Made by a program: the position numbers and the translations under genes. Shown here in pieces: positions 7,933 through 17,681 of a stretch of 64,000 nucleotides of DNA. Source of the DNA: Prescottella subtropica (lineage in GTDB: Bacteria > Actinomycetota > Actinomycetes > Mycobacteriales > Mycobacteriaceae); assembly GCF_005434945.1 (NCBI RefSeq), contig NZ_SKCH01000002.1, positions 248,001 to 312,000 on the forward strand. Reading direction: 5' to 3'. Within the stretch, counting starts at the first letter, position 1. Each line of letters opens with the position of its first letter. Under the pieces are notes generated by a model that ran no database searches, was not told where the DNA came from, and worked only from the letters and a program-made list of their open reading frames with translations.

Positions 7933-9591
7933 CTATCCGATGGTCGGGCCGAGCAGGTCGTCGGCGTCCGTGATCCGGTACGCGTAACCCTGTTCGGCGA
8001 GGAAACGTTGACGGTGGGCGGCGTACTCGGCGTCGAGCGTGTCCCGAGCGACCACCGAGTAGAAGTGTGCCTGACCGCCGTCGTGCTTCGGACGCAGGAG
8101 CCGTCCCAGCCGCTGCGCCTCCTCCTGACGCGACCCGAACGTGCCCGACACCTGCACCGCCACCGACGCCTCCGGCAGGTCGATCGAGAAGTTCGCGACC
8201 TTGCTCACCACCAGTGTCCGGATCTCCCCGGCCCGGAAACGGTCGAACAGGGCCTCCCTTTCCTTGTTCCGCGTGGAACCCTGGATGACGGGGGCGCCCA
8301 GTTCCGCACCGAGTTCCTCGAGCTGGTCGAGGTAGGCGCCGATCACCAGGGTCGGCGCGTCGGGATGCCGGTCCAGGATGGATTTCACGACGGCGTGCTT
8401 GGTCCGCGCCGTCGAGCACAGCTTGTAGCGTTCCTCCGGTTCGGCGGTGGCGTACGCCATCCGCTCGGCGTCGGTGAGCGTCACCCGCACCTCGATGCAC
8501 TCGGCGGGTGCGATCCAGCCCTGCGCCTCGATGTCCTTCCACGGCGCGTCGTACCGCTTCGGTCCGATCAGCGAGAACACGTCGCCCTCACGACCGTCCT
8601 CGCGGACCAGAGTCGCCGTCAACCCCAGGCGTCGACGGGACTGCAGATCGGCCGTCATCCGGAACACCGGCGCCGGCAGCAGATGTACCTCGTCGTAGAT
8701 CACCAGACCCCAGTCGCGGGAATCGAACAGCTCGAGGTGCTTGTACTCGCCCTTCGACTTGCGGGTGATCACCTGGTACGTCGCGATCGTGACCGGGCGG
8801 ATCTCCTTCTTCTCGCCCGAGTACTCGCCGATCTCGTCCTCGGTGAGCGACGTGCGCGCGATCAGCTCCCGCTTCCACTGCCGGCCGGCGACGGTATTGG
8901 TCACCAGGATCAGCGTCGTCGCCTTCGCCTTCGCCATCGCGGCCGCACCGACCATCGTCTTGCCGGCGCCGCACGGCAGCACCACCACGCCGGAACCACC
9001 CGCCCAGAAAGAGTCGGCCGCCATCTCCTGGTAGTCGCGCAACTCCCAGTGGCCCTCCTCGAACGCGAGGTCGATCGGATGCGCCTCCCCGTCGACGTAC
9101 CCGGCGAGATCCTCGGCCGGCCAGCCGATCTTGAGCAGCATCTGCTTGAGATGCCCACGTTCGGACGCATGCACGATCACGGTGTCGTCGTCGACCTTCG
9201 CGCCCAGCATCGGGGCGATCTTCTTGTGCCGCATCACCTCGGTGAGCACCGCCCGATCCAGGCTCACCAGCGTCAACCCGTGCACCGGGCTCTTCACCAA
9301 CTGCAGCCGACCGTACCGGGCCATCGTGTCGACGATGTCGACCAGCAGGGGCTGCGGCACCGCGAACCGGGAGAAGTTCACCAGCGCATCGACCACCTGC
9401 TCGGCGTCGTGCCCCGCCGCCCGCGCATTCCACAACGCCAGCGGCGTGATCCGGTACGTGTGCACGTGCTCGGGGGCCCGCTCCAACTCCGCGAACGGGG
9501 CGATCGCCTGCCGGGCCTCACCGGCGCGCTCGTGGTCGACCTCGAGCAGCAGGGTCTTGTCGGACTGGACGATCAGCGGGCCGTCGGTCAC
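7933..9591 (-). CDS. ercc3: XPB/ERCC3-type superfamily 2 DNA helicase
   Basis: A 552-residue helicase, close in length to M. tuberculosis Rv0861c. The N-terminal damage-recognition-like domain (about 1-200) is followed by the helicase core: Walker A LPCGAGKTM near residue 230, DEVH (IYDEVHLLP) near 320, and motif VI QRLGRLLRPK near 505. It unwinds DNA 3'-to-5' with ATP and is implicated in repair or transcription-coupled processes. The start is the GTG at 9591, because AGGAGG lies five bases upstream; an ATG at 9663 would add an unrelated 24-residue leader. Confidence 0.95.
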   Translation of the reverse strand: MTDGPLIVQSDKTLLLEVDHERAGEARQAIAPFAELERAPEHVHTYRITPLALWNARAAGHDAEQVVDALVNFSRFAVPQPLLVDIVDTMARYGRLQLVKSPVHGLTLVSLDRAVLTEVMRHKKIAPMLGAKVDDDTVIVHASERGHLKQMLLKIGWPAEDLAGYVDGEAHPIDLAFEEGHWELRDYQEMAADSFWAGGSGVVVLPCGAGKTMVGAAAMAKAKATTLILVTNTVAGRQWKRELIARTSLTEDEIGEYSGEKKEIRPVTIATYQVITRKSKGEYKHLELFDSRDWGLVIYDEVHLLPAPVFRMTADLQSRRRLGLTATLVREDGREGDVFSLIGPKRYDAPWKDIEAQGWIAPAECIEVRVTLTDAERMAYATAEPEERYKLCSTARTKHAVVKSILDRHPDAPTLVIGAYLDQLEELGAELGAPVIQGSTRNKEREALFDRFRAGEIRTLVVSKVANFSIDLPEASVAVQVSGTFGSRQEEAQRLGRLLRPKHDGGQAHFYSVVARDTLDAEYAAHRQRFLAEQGYAYRITDADDLLGPTIG

Positions 9592-9687
9592 GTGTGCCTC
9601 CTGGCAACGATCTGAGCAAACGGGAACCAGACCATTGTCCAGACCGGGAGGAGGCCACGCCACACGGTGTGGCGTGGCCTATCCGGG

Positions 9688-9849
9688 TCACCGTGCCACG
9701 AGGGACTGCCGGACGCTGCGCACCTGCACGAGTGCTTCGGAAATTCCGGCGCGATATCCCGCCTCTTTTTCCGTGTGTCCGGCGACGGTGTCGAGCTCGT
9801 TTTCCAGTCGCGCCTGGATGCGATCCAGGGCCAGTAATGTGCGTTTCAT
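9688..9849 (-). CDS. Small helical protein, 53 residues, unknown
   Basis: The translation (MKRTLLALDRIQARLENELD and onward) is amphipathic, mostly helical, with Glu/Arg alternation and no membrane segment. Its ATG overlaps the stop of the preceding small ORF (ATGA), which argues that it is translated. I recognise no family. It belongs to a three-ORF cluster of tiny genes between 9.7 and 10.14 kb. Confidence 0.55.
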   Translation of the reverse strand: MKRTLLALDRIQARLENELDTVAGHTEKEAGYRAGISEALVQVRSVRQSLVAR

Positions 9850-10001
9850 GCTCGGGCCCGTTCGTCGAGGACGAAAATGCGTGCCGACGTGAGCGCCGAG
9901 CGGAAGCCGGCGGACCGGGAGGATGCCGCAGGGCCGTCCGGGACCAGAGACGTCAACATGCGGTGCAGGTCGTCGAGGGTGGTGGGAGTGTGCTCGCGCA
10001 T
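9846..10001 (-). CDS. Small protein, 51 residues, unknown
   Basis: The translation starts MREHTPTTLDDLHRMLTSLV and ends with a Ser/Ala/Arg-rich stretch. The TGA overlaps the ATG of the 53-residue ORF downstream, indicating translational coupling. It follows the 41-residue basic ORF by 13 bp. No family is recognised. Confidence 0.5.
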   Translation of the reverse strand: MREHTPTTLDDLHRMLTSLVPDGPAASSRSAGFRSALTSARIFVLDERARA

Positions 10002-10014
10002 CAGGGGCCGCCCG

Positions 10015-10140
10015 TCAGTGCCGCTTGCGCTTCTTGATGAACTCTCCTGCCGCGGCGGCCCGTTCCCTTTTCTCCGCGCGCTTTTCCTTGATCGACTGTC
10101 CGGATTTTCGCAAACTTTTACCGGATTTTCGCTCTGCCAT
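10015..10140 (-). CDS. Small strongly basic protein, 41 residues
   Basis: The translation (MAERKSGKSLRKSGQSIKEK, then a Lys/Arg/Glu-rich half ending KKRKRH) is highly charged and net basic, suggesting nucleic-acid or ribosome contact. AGGAGCGACA precedes the ATG at good spacing. It is the first gene of a tiny-ORF cluster. The upstream 60 bp are noticeably less GC-rich and may hold the promoter. Function unknown. Confidence 0.6.
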   Translation of the reverse strand: MAERKSGKSLRKSGQSIKEKRAEKRERAAAAGEFIKKRKRH

Positions 10141-10219
10141 TGTCGCTCCTGAATTCGAAGTGGCAATCACTGAAACGAGACCATAGTCTATTTCCCGGGA
10201 AAGTCCAGTCGGGCGCTGC

Positions 10220-10271
10220 GCGCCTGTGCGCCTTTTTGGTAGTGGGAGCTACCAAAAAGGCGCACAGGCGC
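10220..10271. repeat. Extragenic palindrome, family B copy 1
   Basis: Perfect 23-bp arms (10220-10242 and 10249-10271) enclose a 6-base loop TGGGAG. The arms hold a T5/A5 tract (CCTTTTTGGTAG). It lies just past the stop of the Rv0862c-like gene and could act as its terminator. A second copy is at 58706-58751. Confidence 0.9.
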
Positions 10272-10280
10272 CGAAGGCGC

Positions 10281-12578
10281 CTACGTCAGTGCCACCGACG
10301 TGATCCGGTGCAGCGTGTACTGGCGGAGCTCGCCGGTGTCGGGGTCGCGGGCGTCGAGTCGGCCGCCGCCGACGGACACCGGGGCGACGATGCGTTGCGA
10401 TGCGACGCCCTGCGCGTCGACGTAGCCGATCGTCACGGTGCGACGCACCTGGGCGGCGGTCTGCAGCAGGGTCATCGTCGCGGCGAGGGACGCCCGGCTG
10501 CCGTCGCTGCGCAGCATCGCCCCGGTCGACGCCGCCGCCCGATCCCCGGAGCGCAGCGATCGCACCACCGTCGTGAGCTGCTCGTCGGTGGGTACGGCGG
10601 GCACCCGGGTGCGGGACACCCGCGCCGCCGGAACCCGGGCACCGCGCGAGCGCAGATCGACGATCGTGCCGCTGGAATCCTCGCCGGCAGGCGCGAACCC
10701 GGCGGCCCGTAGTTCGCTGAGCACCTCCGACAGTGGTGCCTGCGAGATGACGACGGTCGGTGCCAGCGCCCGCAGTGCGAGCTGTTCGGCCACCGGCGAC
10801 GACAGCACCTCGACGAGCAGTGCCGGATCCTCGCACCGGACGAACGACGCCGCGATCCCCACCCGCAGCCGCCCGTGCCGGCGGGCGACGTCGTCGATGA
10901 GATACGTCAGCGACTGCGGGACCGGTGTCTTCGACCGGGTCGCGAACAGCGCCTGCAGTTCGGACGCGCCGAGTCCGGCGTCGAGCGCCCGCCGGATACT
11001 GGCCTCGCTGATCCGGTACATCGACGCGGCACCCGCGGATTCGATGTCGGCGACGAGCGTGATCTGCTCGAGCAGGTCCGGGACCAGCGGGCCGGGGGCG
11101 ACGACGGTGAGATCGGCCTGCACCAGCACGTAATCGATCGGTTCGGGCAGGGCGGCATCCATCTCGGTCTCGGGATCGCCGCCGTGCAGCAGCGCCTTAC
11201 CGGGGGACGACAGCGCGCCGTACGCGACCAGACCGAGTGTCCGGGCCTCGTCGAGGGTGCGTTCGACGACGTGCGGTCCGAGCCGGCCCGACCACCGGGG
11301 CCGACGCCACGCCAGCAGCCGTGCCGCTTCGTCCGCCGGCACGTCCCGGCCACCGGCGTCGGCGAGCAGTTCGAGCAGCAGTCGACGCTCCTGCGGGGAG
11401 CTGGGGGAGCGGACCTCGTCGGACAGCGTCGCGATCGGTTTGTCGGCGGCGTCCCGATGCCCGATCAGCCACGGCCGCCGCGGCAGCGTCAGCCACGCCC
11501 CGGCCAGTGTCGCCCACCGTCGCGCCGGGTCCGAGTTCAGCCAGCCGTCCACCGCGACCGTCGGCGCCCAGTGACCCTCGACATCGGTCGCCGGCGCCGG
11601 GTCCGGCAGCCCGGACGCGATCAGCCCGGCGCCCGCGAGCAGTTCGAGCAGCAGCCCGATCCGGGCCTCGTCGACGCCGGTGCTCTTGGCCAGCCGTCGC
11701 AACTCCCGCACCCCCAGACCGCCGGCCTTGAGGGTCGGCGCGGGCGTGGCGCCGAGCGCGGCGATCAGATCCTCGCAGTGCCGCACCAGTTCCAGGGCCT
11801 CGCCGGCCGCGGCCGCGTTGACGTCCGCGGGCGCACGTTTGCGTCCCGTCCAGGCAGGCGGAGTGGGGGAGGCCGGGTCGTGGACGGCCTCGCCGCGCAG
11901 AACCTGACCCACGGTCGTCGGCAGTTCCACGGTTTCGGCGTCGATCCAGTGCAGCAGCCCGCACGCGAGCAGACGCTGCACCGGCCGGTCCGGGGACGTA
12001 CCGGGCGCGGCGTCGCGGGTGCGTCCGATCGGGGACGACCGCGCCAGCGTCGTCAGCAGGTCGCGTTCGGCCGGTTCGATGCCGTCCAGGGCGGACCGGA
12101 CCCCGGCCTCGTCCAGGGCGTCCGACGCCGTCGCCGTGCGGCCCACCCGCCACGGGATCGTCTCCGCCGCGGCCGCGACGATCCGCAGGTGCTCGTCGTC
12201 GCCCCACACCAGTGCGAGCGCCCGCAGCCGCGTCAACGCCCGGTCCACGGACCGTTTCGGGGCGCGGCCCGTGAACACGTCGGTCACGGCCGCCCGCGGC
12301 ACGGGTGCCTGATCGGCGTGGGCGAGGACCAGCACCTCGAGAATCCCGAACTCGAGGGTGTCGAGGGTGTCGGCGGCCCGCACGACCGACGCCCGCTGCC
12401 CGGCCCGCCCGGCCAGCACCGTGCACGTCGCGGGCGGCGGCACCGCCAGGTCGGGGCGCAGTCGCAGCAGGGCGACGAGTTCGGCGTCCTTGCGGTCGGT
12501 CAACCAGCCGGTGAGGGTCGGTGCGGTCACGGGGGCCGGGGTTGCGGGGGCACCCGCGGCGTCAGGAGAAGAAGGCAT
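10281..12578 (-). CDS. Helicase-associated (Helicase_C_3, XPB/Ssl2-like N-terminal) protein, Rv0862c-like
   Basis: A 765-residue soluble protein with no Walker motifs. The N-terminal ~500 residues are winged-helix-like repeats. The ~120 residues beginning [20 protein letters not shown] match the XPB-like domain that accompanies Rv0862c. A C-terminal WYL-like stretch ([22 protein letters not shown]) is also visible. In mycobacteria the homologue sits beside the XPB helicase, as here, so it may cooperate with that helicase; the activity is unknown. It starts at ATG 12578, diverging from the Rv0863-like gene with a 60-bp gap. Confidence 0.85.
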   Translation of the reverse strand: MPSSPDAAGAPATPAPVTAPTLTGWLTDRKDAELVALLRLRPDLAVPPPATCTVLAGRAGQRASVVRAADTLDTLEFGILEVLVLAHADQAPVPRAAVTDVFTGRAPKRSVDRALTRLRALALVWGDDEHLRIVAAAAETIPWRVGRTATASDALDEAGVRSALDGIEPAERDLLTTLARSSPIGRTRDAAPGTSPDRPVQRLLACGLLHWIDAETVELPTTVGQVLRGEAVHDPASPTPPAWTGRKRAPADVNAAAAGEALELVRHCEDLIAALGATPAPTLKAGGLGVRELRRLAKSTGVDEARIGLLLELLAGAGLIASGLPDPAPATDVEGHWAPTVAVDGWLNSDPARRWATLAGAWLTLPRRPWLIGHRDAADKPIATLSDEVRSPSSPQERRLLLELLADAGGRDVPADEAARLLAWRRPRWSGRLGPHVVERTLDEARTLGLVAYGALSSPGKALLHGGDPETEMDAALPEPIDYVLVQADLTVVAPGPLVPDLLEQITLVADIESAGAASMYRISEASIRRALDAGLGASELQALFATRSKTPVPQSLTYLIDDVARRHGRLRVGIAASFVRCEDPALLVEVLSSPVAEQLALRALAPTVVISQAPLSEVLSELRAAGFAPAGEDSSGTIVDLRSRGARVPAARVSRTRVPAVPTDEQLTTVVRSLRSGDRAAASTGAMLRSDGSRASLAATMTLLQTAAQVRRTVTIGYVDAQGVASQRIVAPVSVGGGRLDARDPDTGELRQYTLHRITSVALT

Positions 12579-12626
12579 CGTTTATGAGATTAGTGACCTG
12601 GGCTGTACCACGGCGTCGGCTCCTGC

Positions 12627-12632
12627 CAAGAT
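12627..12632 (+). promoter_or_regulatory. -10-like CAAGAT fixing a leaderless GTG start
   Basis: CAAGAT, seven bases, then GTG at 12640. The same CAAGATGG-N5-GTG arrangement stands before the DUF3027 gene at 23385. It implies that the ATG inside the motif (12631) is promoter, not start codon. Confidence 0.45.
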
Positions 12633-12639
12633 GGGCGGC

Positions 12640-12828
12640 GTGGCTAACAATTCGAAGAAGCAGTATGTCGATCCAGGGTGGCCGGACGTCGCGGACGGAG
12701 ATCACGCGGTGACCGAGCTGTCGTCCAGCCGTGCAGGCAATCTCTCGCCGTTCGGCGAGGAGATGGAGTTCCCGCTTCCGGTGGAGTCCCTGCCCTACGT
12801 GCACCCGCACACGGTGATCAACCGCTGA
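12640..12828 (+). CDS. Rv0863-like conserved hypothetical protein
   Basis: A 62-residue acidic protein beginning (GTG) [20 protein letters not shown] and ending [12 protein letters not shown]. Its position beside the Rv0862c-like gene matches M. tuberculosis Rv0863. No domain is recognised and there is no membrane segment. The GTG at 12640 is preferred to the ATG at 12631 because of the leaderless promoter pattern. A strong hairpin follows 15 bp after the stop. Confidence 0.7.
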   Translation: MANNSKKQYVDPGWPDVADGDHAVTELSSSRAGNLSPFGEEMEFPLPVESLPYVHPHTVINR

Positions 12829-12842
12829 CGCACAGACGACGA

Positions 12843-12876
12843 AGAGGGTCCCTCACCGTTCGGTGAGGGACCCTCT
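12843..12876. terminator. Bidirectional hairpin terminator
   Basis: Perfect 15-bp arms (AGAGGGTCCCTCACC and its complement) with a GTTC loop lie between the converging Rv0863-like and rpfA genes. No long T-tract follows, as is common in high-GC actinobacteria. Confidence 0.8.
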
Positions 12877-12898
12877 GTCATGTTCGGGGTGTCGCGGC

Positions 12899-13909
<1,011 letters not shown>

Positions 13910-14019
13910 CTAGTCGGGCTGCGCGGGATTCGGTCACGAGTCGACGCCGCTCCGTTACTCTGCCGTTATGTGATGGAGATCACATGTAGGCGTGGGTGGT
14001 TTCGGCTGTTCCGGATCCG

Positions 14020-14424
14020 TCAGGTGGCGGACCGTCCGGCCGGTCCGGGACGGCCCACGTCGACGATGTCCTTGCCGAGCGGCATCAACGAGATCGGGAT
14101 CATCTTCAGGTTCGCGATCGCGAGGGGGATTCCGATGACGGTGATCGCCATCGCGACCGCCGACACGACGTGCCCGATCGCGAGCCAGATCCCCGACAGG
14201 AGCAGCCAGATCACGTTGCCGACCAGTGAACCGACACCGGCAGTGGGCTTGCCGACGACCGTTTTACCGAACGGCCACAGGGCGTAGACGCCGATCCGGA
14301 ACGCCGCGATCCCGAACGGGATGGTGACGATCAGGATGCACATCAGGATGCCGGCCAGGAAGTAGCCCAACGCCAGCCACAGGCCACCGAAGATCAACCA
14401 GATGATGTTGAGCAGTGTCCGCAC
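14020..14424 (-). CDS. YccF-domain inner membrane protein
   Basis: A 134-residue protein made of two similar halves. Each has the pattern LxNIIWLIFGGLWLALGY / LVGNVIWLLLSGIWLAIGH followed by IPFGIAAFRIGVYALWPFG / IPLAIANLKMIPISLMPLG. This internal duplication with four membrane segments is characteristic of the YccF (DUF307) family. The function is unknown. It follows the small membrane protein at 14446 by 21 bp and may be co-transcribed with it. Confidence 0.9.
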   Translation of the reverse strand: MRTLLNIIWLIFGGLWLALGYFLAGILMCILIVTIPFGIAAFRIGVYALWPFGKTVVGKPTAGVGSLVGNVIWLLLSGIWLAIGHVVSAVAMAITVIGIPLAIANLKMIPISLMPLGKDIVDVGRPGPAGRSAT

Positions 14425-14445
14425 GGTGGTCCTTCCGGGGGCGTC

Positions 14446-14676
14446 TCAGCGGTTCCGGCGGCCGGAACGCAGGGCGTAGGCGATGGCCAGGACGAATCCG
14501 ATCGGGCAGGCGAGCGTGAGGAAGTAGAGCGCGAGACCCGGATCGCCCTCGGACAGCGAATGCACGAAGAACACCGCGACGATCGCCGCGATACCGACGA
14601 AGAAGCAGGCGAGGGCGGCATAGAACAGGCCCTTGCCGGAGTGGTCGGACTGGTTGCGCTGCGGTTCGTTCGTCAC
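14446..14676 (-). CDS. Small two-helix membrane protein
   Basis: A 76-residue protein starting at GTG 14676 (MTNEPQRNQSDHSGKG). It has two hydrophobic helices (about residues 17-38 and 47-67) and a basic tail RSGRRNR. A family was not recognised. It precedes yccF on the same strand. Confidence 0.65.
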   Translation of the reverse strand: MTNEPQRNQSDHSGKGLFYAALACFFVGIAAIVAVFFVHSLSEGDPGLALYFLTLACPIGFVLAIAYALRSGRRNR

Positions 14677-14701
14677 GGTGTCAACGGTAGGCCACGACCG
14701 T

Positions 14702-14758
14702 CGAACGGGCGGTTGCCGGGCACGGCTCTCGGCCGATGCTCGGACAACCGCCCGTTCG
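14702..14758. repeat. Extragenic palindrome, family C copy 1
   Basis: Perfect 14-bp arms CGAACGGGCGGTTG (14702-14715) and complement (14745-14758). The location just past the lipoprotein gene fits a terminator for the SipW locus. The core CGGGCGGTTG recurs in the palindrome at 62648-62700. Confidence 0.8.
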
Positions 14759-14768
14759 CGCGGAGGTG

Positions 14769-15359
14769 TCAGGACAGGGACTGCTCCAGCCGGACCGCGA
14801 TGTCGTCGAAGTTCGCGGTGTCGGACTGGCCGACCAGCCCCGACGTCTGCGGATCGAACGTGAAGGTGGCCGTGACGTCGACGGTCTTGCCGTCGAAGCT
14901 CCGGTCGAGGACGGCCGGGGTCGACGCACCGTCGATCGTCGCGGTCACGGTGGGTTGCAGCTGTCCGGTGAGCTGGCCGCCGCTGGTGAAGGCGACATTG
15001 CCGACGGTGAGTCGGGCCTTCGTGTCCGCGCCGGTGAGCGTGACCTTGTAGCTGCCCGCGTAGGTGAGGACGTCGCCGGGCACGATGCGGAACGACGCGA
15101 TGTCGACCGGCCCGTTCCGGTCCTTCCACGTAGGGGCGGTGACCTCGGTGATCGACCCCGATCCGCCACCGCCCGGCGTGGTCGTCGGCGGGACGGTCGT
15201 CGTGGGTGGGACGGTCGAGGTGGAACCGCCGCTACTGCCTGAGCTGCCGCCGCTGCTGCCGGCGCCGAGGCTGCCGAAGTCGCATGCGGTCAGCGTCAGG
15301 GTGGAGCCGAGGGCCAGTGCGGCGACCGCGACCTTGACGGCCCGGGTGTGTGTGTTCAT
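14769..15359 (-). CDS. Lipoprotein related to the SipW-exported protein at 18857
   Basis: A 196-residue protein starting at ATG 15359. Its lipoprotein signal peptide ends in lipobox LTAC (about residue 27), then a Gly/Ser-rich linker and PPTTT repeats. The C-terminal domain (about 70-196) shares with the protein at 18857 the blocks FRIVPGDVLTY / [11 protein letters not shown] and TSGLVGQSDTA / [11 protein letters not shown]. It is therefore a membrane-anchored paralogue of an exported subunit from the same locus, perhaps its anchor or assembly base. It is the last gene of the same-strand run from 19369, followed by palindrome C. Confidence 0.8.
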   Translation of the reverse strand: MNTHTRAVKVAVAALALGSTLTLTACDFGSLGAGSSGGSSGSSGGSTSTVPPTTTVPPTTTPGGGGSGSITEVTAPTWKDRNGPVDIASFRIVPGDVLTYAGSYKVTLTGADTKARLTVGNVAFTSGGQLTGQLQPTVTATIDGASTPAVLDRSFDGKTVDVTATFTFDPQTSGLVGQSDTANFDDIAVRLEQSLS

Positions 15360-15409
15360 TCGGTGTGTCTTCCGTTCCCCTCGAGCGACATGCCTGGATG
15401 TCGACGATG

Positions 15410-16477
15410 TCATTCGGTCAGGGCCGTGTCAGCGGTCGGTGCGGTGTCGGCGGCCGGCGCGGCGTCGGACGAGGTCTCGTCGGACGGCTGTTCGACGACG
15501 GTCTTGGTCCACGACGAACCCGAGGCCTTGTACTGCTTTCCGCCGTCCGTGATCCACAATGTGTCGGTCGACTCGTCCCACTCGTACGTCGCCGACACCG
15601 ACACGGAAATACGCTGCAGCTCATTGCTGTTCGCATCCTCGATCACGATCGCGGCCCCCGACTCGGCAGACTGCACCAGCGTCGCCGTGTAGCCGGATGG
15701 CGACTTCTGCGCATCCTCGAGCGGAGTGTCGGCCGGGGTGGTGGTCGACGTAGTGGTGGTGGTCGGCGATGGCGTAGTTGTCGTTGCCGCCGTTGCGTCC
15801 GTGGGCTTCGTCGACGACGTGTCGGTGGTCGACGGCGCAGTGGTGGGAGCGGTCTCGACTGCCGCAGGCTTCTCGTCCACAGGGCTCGAGTCGGGGGCCA
15901 TGCGTGCGTTATTGACATTGGAGGTAGCGGACCCACAAGTGACATGCCATGCGCTCGCGCCCTGCCTCTTGACGGTATAGCCGCGCCAATCGGTGGACTC
16001 TTCGCCGGTGGCGGTATTCACCGTGTGGATTTCCACCGTATGAGTCTGACTGCCGTTACCCGCGTTGGGGGTGTTGTCTTTCCAGATATCCGTCGAAACC
16101 TGTTGCCCCACTTGATTCGAGGAAGGAGTGACATCCCAGTTCTGGCCAGTACCGGCCACGATGACGTGATACTTGTATGCGGCATTCAAGTGGGTCCAAC
16201 TCAGTACGCACTTGTCGATGTTCGTTAATACCCATTTCCAGGTCGAGTTTGCTCCTGCAACACTCGCAACCGCCGGCAGCACATTCCCCGCCACGGTCAG
16301 CCCACCACTGGTCGCTGCCGCGGTGTCCTGGAACGAGGCGCTGGTCGTGCTGATCTGGGAGAGTCCGAGCACGGACAGTGCGACGGCACCGGCGGCGAGG
16401 GTGGGGCGTGCGGACTTCCATGCGGAGCGCCGCGACCGATGTGGCTGTTCGGGTTCGGGCGAGAATCGAGTGGTCAC
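15410..16477 (-). CDS. Large exported protein with SipW-type signal and Thr-rich linker
   Basis: A 355-residue protein starting at GTG 16477, which overlaps the stop of the signal peptidase gene (GTGA). After a basic N-terminus, a hydrophobic stretch leads to SASFQDTAAATSGGLTVAG, the SipW-signal pattern with Phe replacing Trp. Next come a domain of about 140 residues (WKWVLTNIDKCVLSW to WHVTCGS, one Cys near each end), a Thr/Pro-rich linker, and a second domain (SGYTATLVQSAESGAAIVIED to KASGSSWTKTVVE). The DNA for the first domain (about 15880-16280) is clearly less GC-rich than its surroundings. No database family is recognised; a surface or fibre-tip role is speculative. Confidence 0.78.
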   Translation of the reverse strand: MTTRFSPEPEQPHRSRRSAWKSARPTLAAGAVALSVLGLSQISTTSASFQDTAAATSGGLTVAGNVLPAVASVAGANSTWKWVLTNIDKCVLSWTHLNAAYKYHVIVAGTGQNWDVTPSSNQVGQQVSTDIWKDNTPNAGNGSQTHTVEIHTVNTATGEESTDWRGYTVKRQGASAWHVTCGSATSNVNNARMAPDSSPVDEKPAAVETAPTTAPSTTDTSSTKPTDATAATTTTPSPTTTTTSTTTPADTPLEDAQKSPSGYTATLVQSAESGAAIVIEDANSNELQRISVSVSATYEWDESTDTLWITDGGKQYKASGSSWTKTVVEQPSDETSSDAAPAADTAPTADTALTE

Positions 16478-17058
16478 GGCGTCTGGGTCCTTCCCCCATG
16501 CGGAATATCGTTGTCCGGGTCGGTATTCGGTCGATCGTCGCCGCGGTGCCCGGACGGTTTGGCGACGAGCATGAGCAGCACTCCGGCGAACACGCCGCCG
16601 AGGAACACGGCTGTCGAACTGGACAGCCATGCGGCGACGTAGCCGAGGCCGGGAACACTCCAGAAGACGCGGTCCGCCTCGGTGATTGCATACGGTTCGA
16701 CGTCCGGCGCGTTGTTGGCGTCACCCTTCAGTACGACCGTGGCAGTGCCGTCACCCGCCGGCTGAATGCCGTACACGCGGTGCGTGATCCGGGTGCCGTA
16801 CGCGTTCTCCACGCTGACCACGTCACCGATCGACAGGTTGCCGACCGGCACGGTCCGGGAGAATGCGAGCGAACCGGTCGTGATCTCCGGCGCCATCGAA
16901 CCGGACTGGAAGATCAGCGGTTTGATGTGGAACAGCAGTCCCGCCACGGTTGCCGCGATGCAGATCAGTCCCGCGATCGCCCCGACGGTCAGGGCGGTCT
17001 CGCGGACACGGTGTGCGCCGGACGCCCGGGGCTTCGGTGAGGTCATGGTGGTTGTCAT
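16474..17058 (-). CDS. SipW-type (Ser-His) signal peptidase I, copy 1
   Basis: A 194-residue membrane protein. It has a membrane helix at about 24-46, catalytic Ser in FQSGSMAP, His (not Lys) in ITHRV, an Asp in KGDANNAPD, and a second helix at about 145-165. Use of His as the general base marks the ER/SipW subtype that processes TasA/CalY-like substrates. It lies between two genes for proteins with such signals, and its stop overlaps the next start. The first of two ATGs is used; MTSPKPR five codons later is possible. Confidence 0.93.
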   Translation of the reverse strand: MTTTMTSPKPRASGAHRVRETALTVGAIAGLICIAATVAGLLFHIKPLIFQSGSMAPEITTGSLAFSRTVPVGNLSIGDVVSVENAYGTRITHRVYGIQPAGDGTATVVLKGDANNAPDVEPYAITEADRVFWSVPGLGYVAAWLSSSTAVFLGGVFAGVLLMLVAKPSGHRGDDRPNTDPDNDIPHGGRTQTP

Positions 17059-17068
17059 GGCCGGGTGT

Positions 17069-17668
17069 CTACTGCGAGGTGGCGGTGACGGTGAACTTCA
17101 CGGTGATCGACTTGTTCTGCATGGTCTTCGTCAAACTGTTTCCGGCGGTGGCGCGCACGCAGAGGTTGTCGGTAGCACCGGCCGCGACAACTCCACGATT
17201 GGTGACGACCGTCCGCGCCACGGAGAGGTCGCCACTGCCGAGTGCGGTTCCCGTGCACGTGTTACCCGGATACACGCTGATCGTGATCTGGCCGGCCACG
17301 GCGGCATCGCCGGCCGCCTGCGCCGTCATCCCGTACGTGAAGGCCGTGTCGCCGGTGTTCTGCACCGGCAGAACCGCATCGACGGAGGATCCCGGGAGCA
17401 GGCCACCCTTGGTCAGGGCAGCGAACGGGAATTCCTTGCTCGCTTGTCCCGACGGTCCGAGTTTCACCGCGATCGGGGTGGAGGTGGCGGTACCGAACGC
17501 GCCGGAGGTTGCGGTGGCTGTGGTGCTCCACGCGGCCATCGTGCCCACCGATCCGAGGCCGAGGACCATACCGAGGGACAGTGCGGCCCGAACCCGGCCG
17601 CTGCCCAGCACCCGGCGCATGCGTGCACCGACGCGGGGAGTCGAGGTCGAGATCTCGTCGCGAGACAT
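17069..17668 (-). CDS. Exported protein with SipW-type signal (TasA/CalY-like)
   Basis: A 199-residue protein. A basic N-terminus and hydrophobic core (ALSLGMVLGLGSVGTMAAWS) match the SipW-dependent signal pattern. Then comes a beta-rich domain with VLPVQNTGDTAFTYG, the 'NxGD' strand typical of TasA/camelysin-like fibre proteins, and two Cys. It is flanked by two SipW-type peptidase genes, 10-13 bp from each. Known relatives in Firmicutes build biofilm amyloid-like fibres; polymerisation here is an inference. Confidence 0.85.
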   Translation of the reverse strand: MSRDEISTSTPRVGARMRRVLGSGRVRAALSLGMVLGLGSVGTMAAWSTTATATSGAFGTATSTPIAVKLGPSGQASKEFPFAALTKGGLLPGSSVDAVLPVQNTGDTAFTYGMTAQAAGDAAVAGQITISVYPGNTCTGTALGSGDLSVARTVVTNRGVVAAGATDNLCVRATAGNSLTKTMQNKSITVKFTVTATSQ

Positions 17669-17681
17669 GAAGGGGCCCTTC

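Noticed and set aside
8008-9615. Open frame of 535 codons opposite the XPB helicase
   Set aside because: Shadow frame; the helicase strand has all SF2 motifs and AGGAGG.
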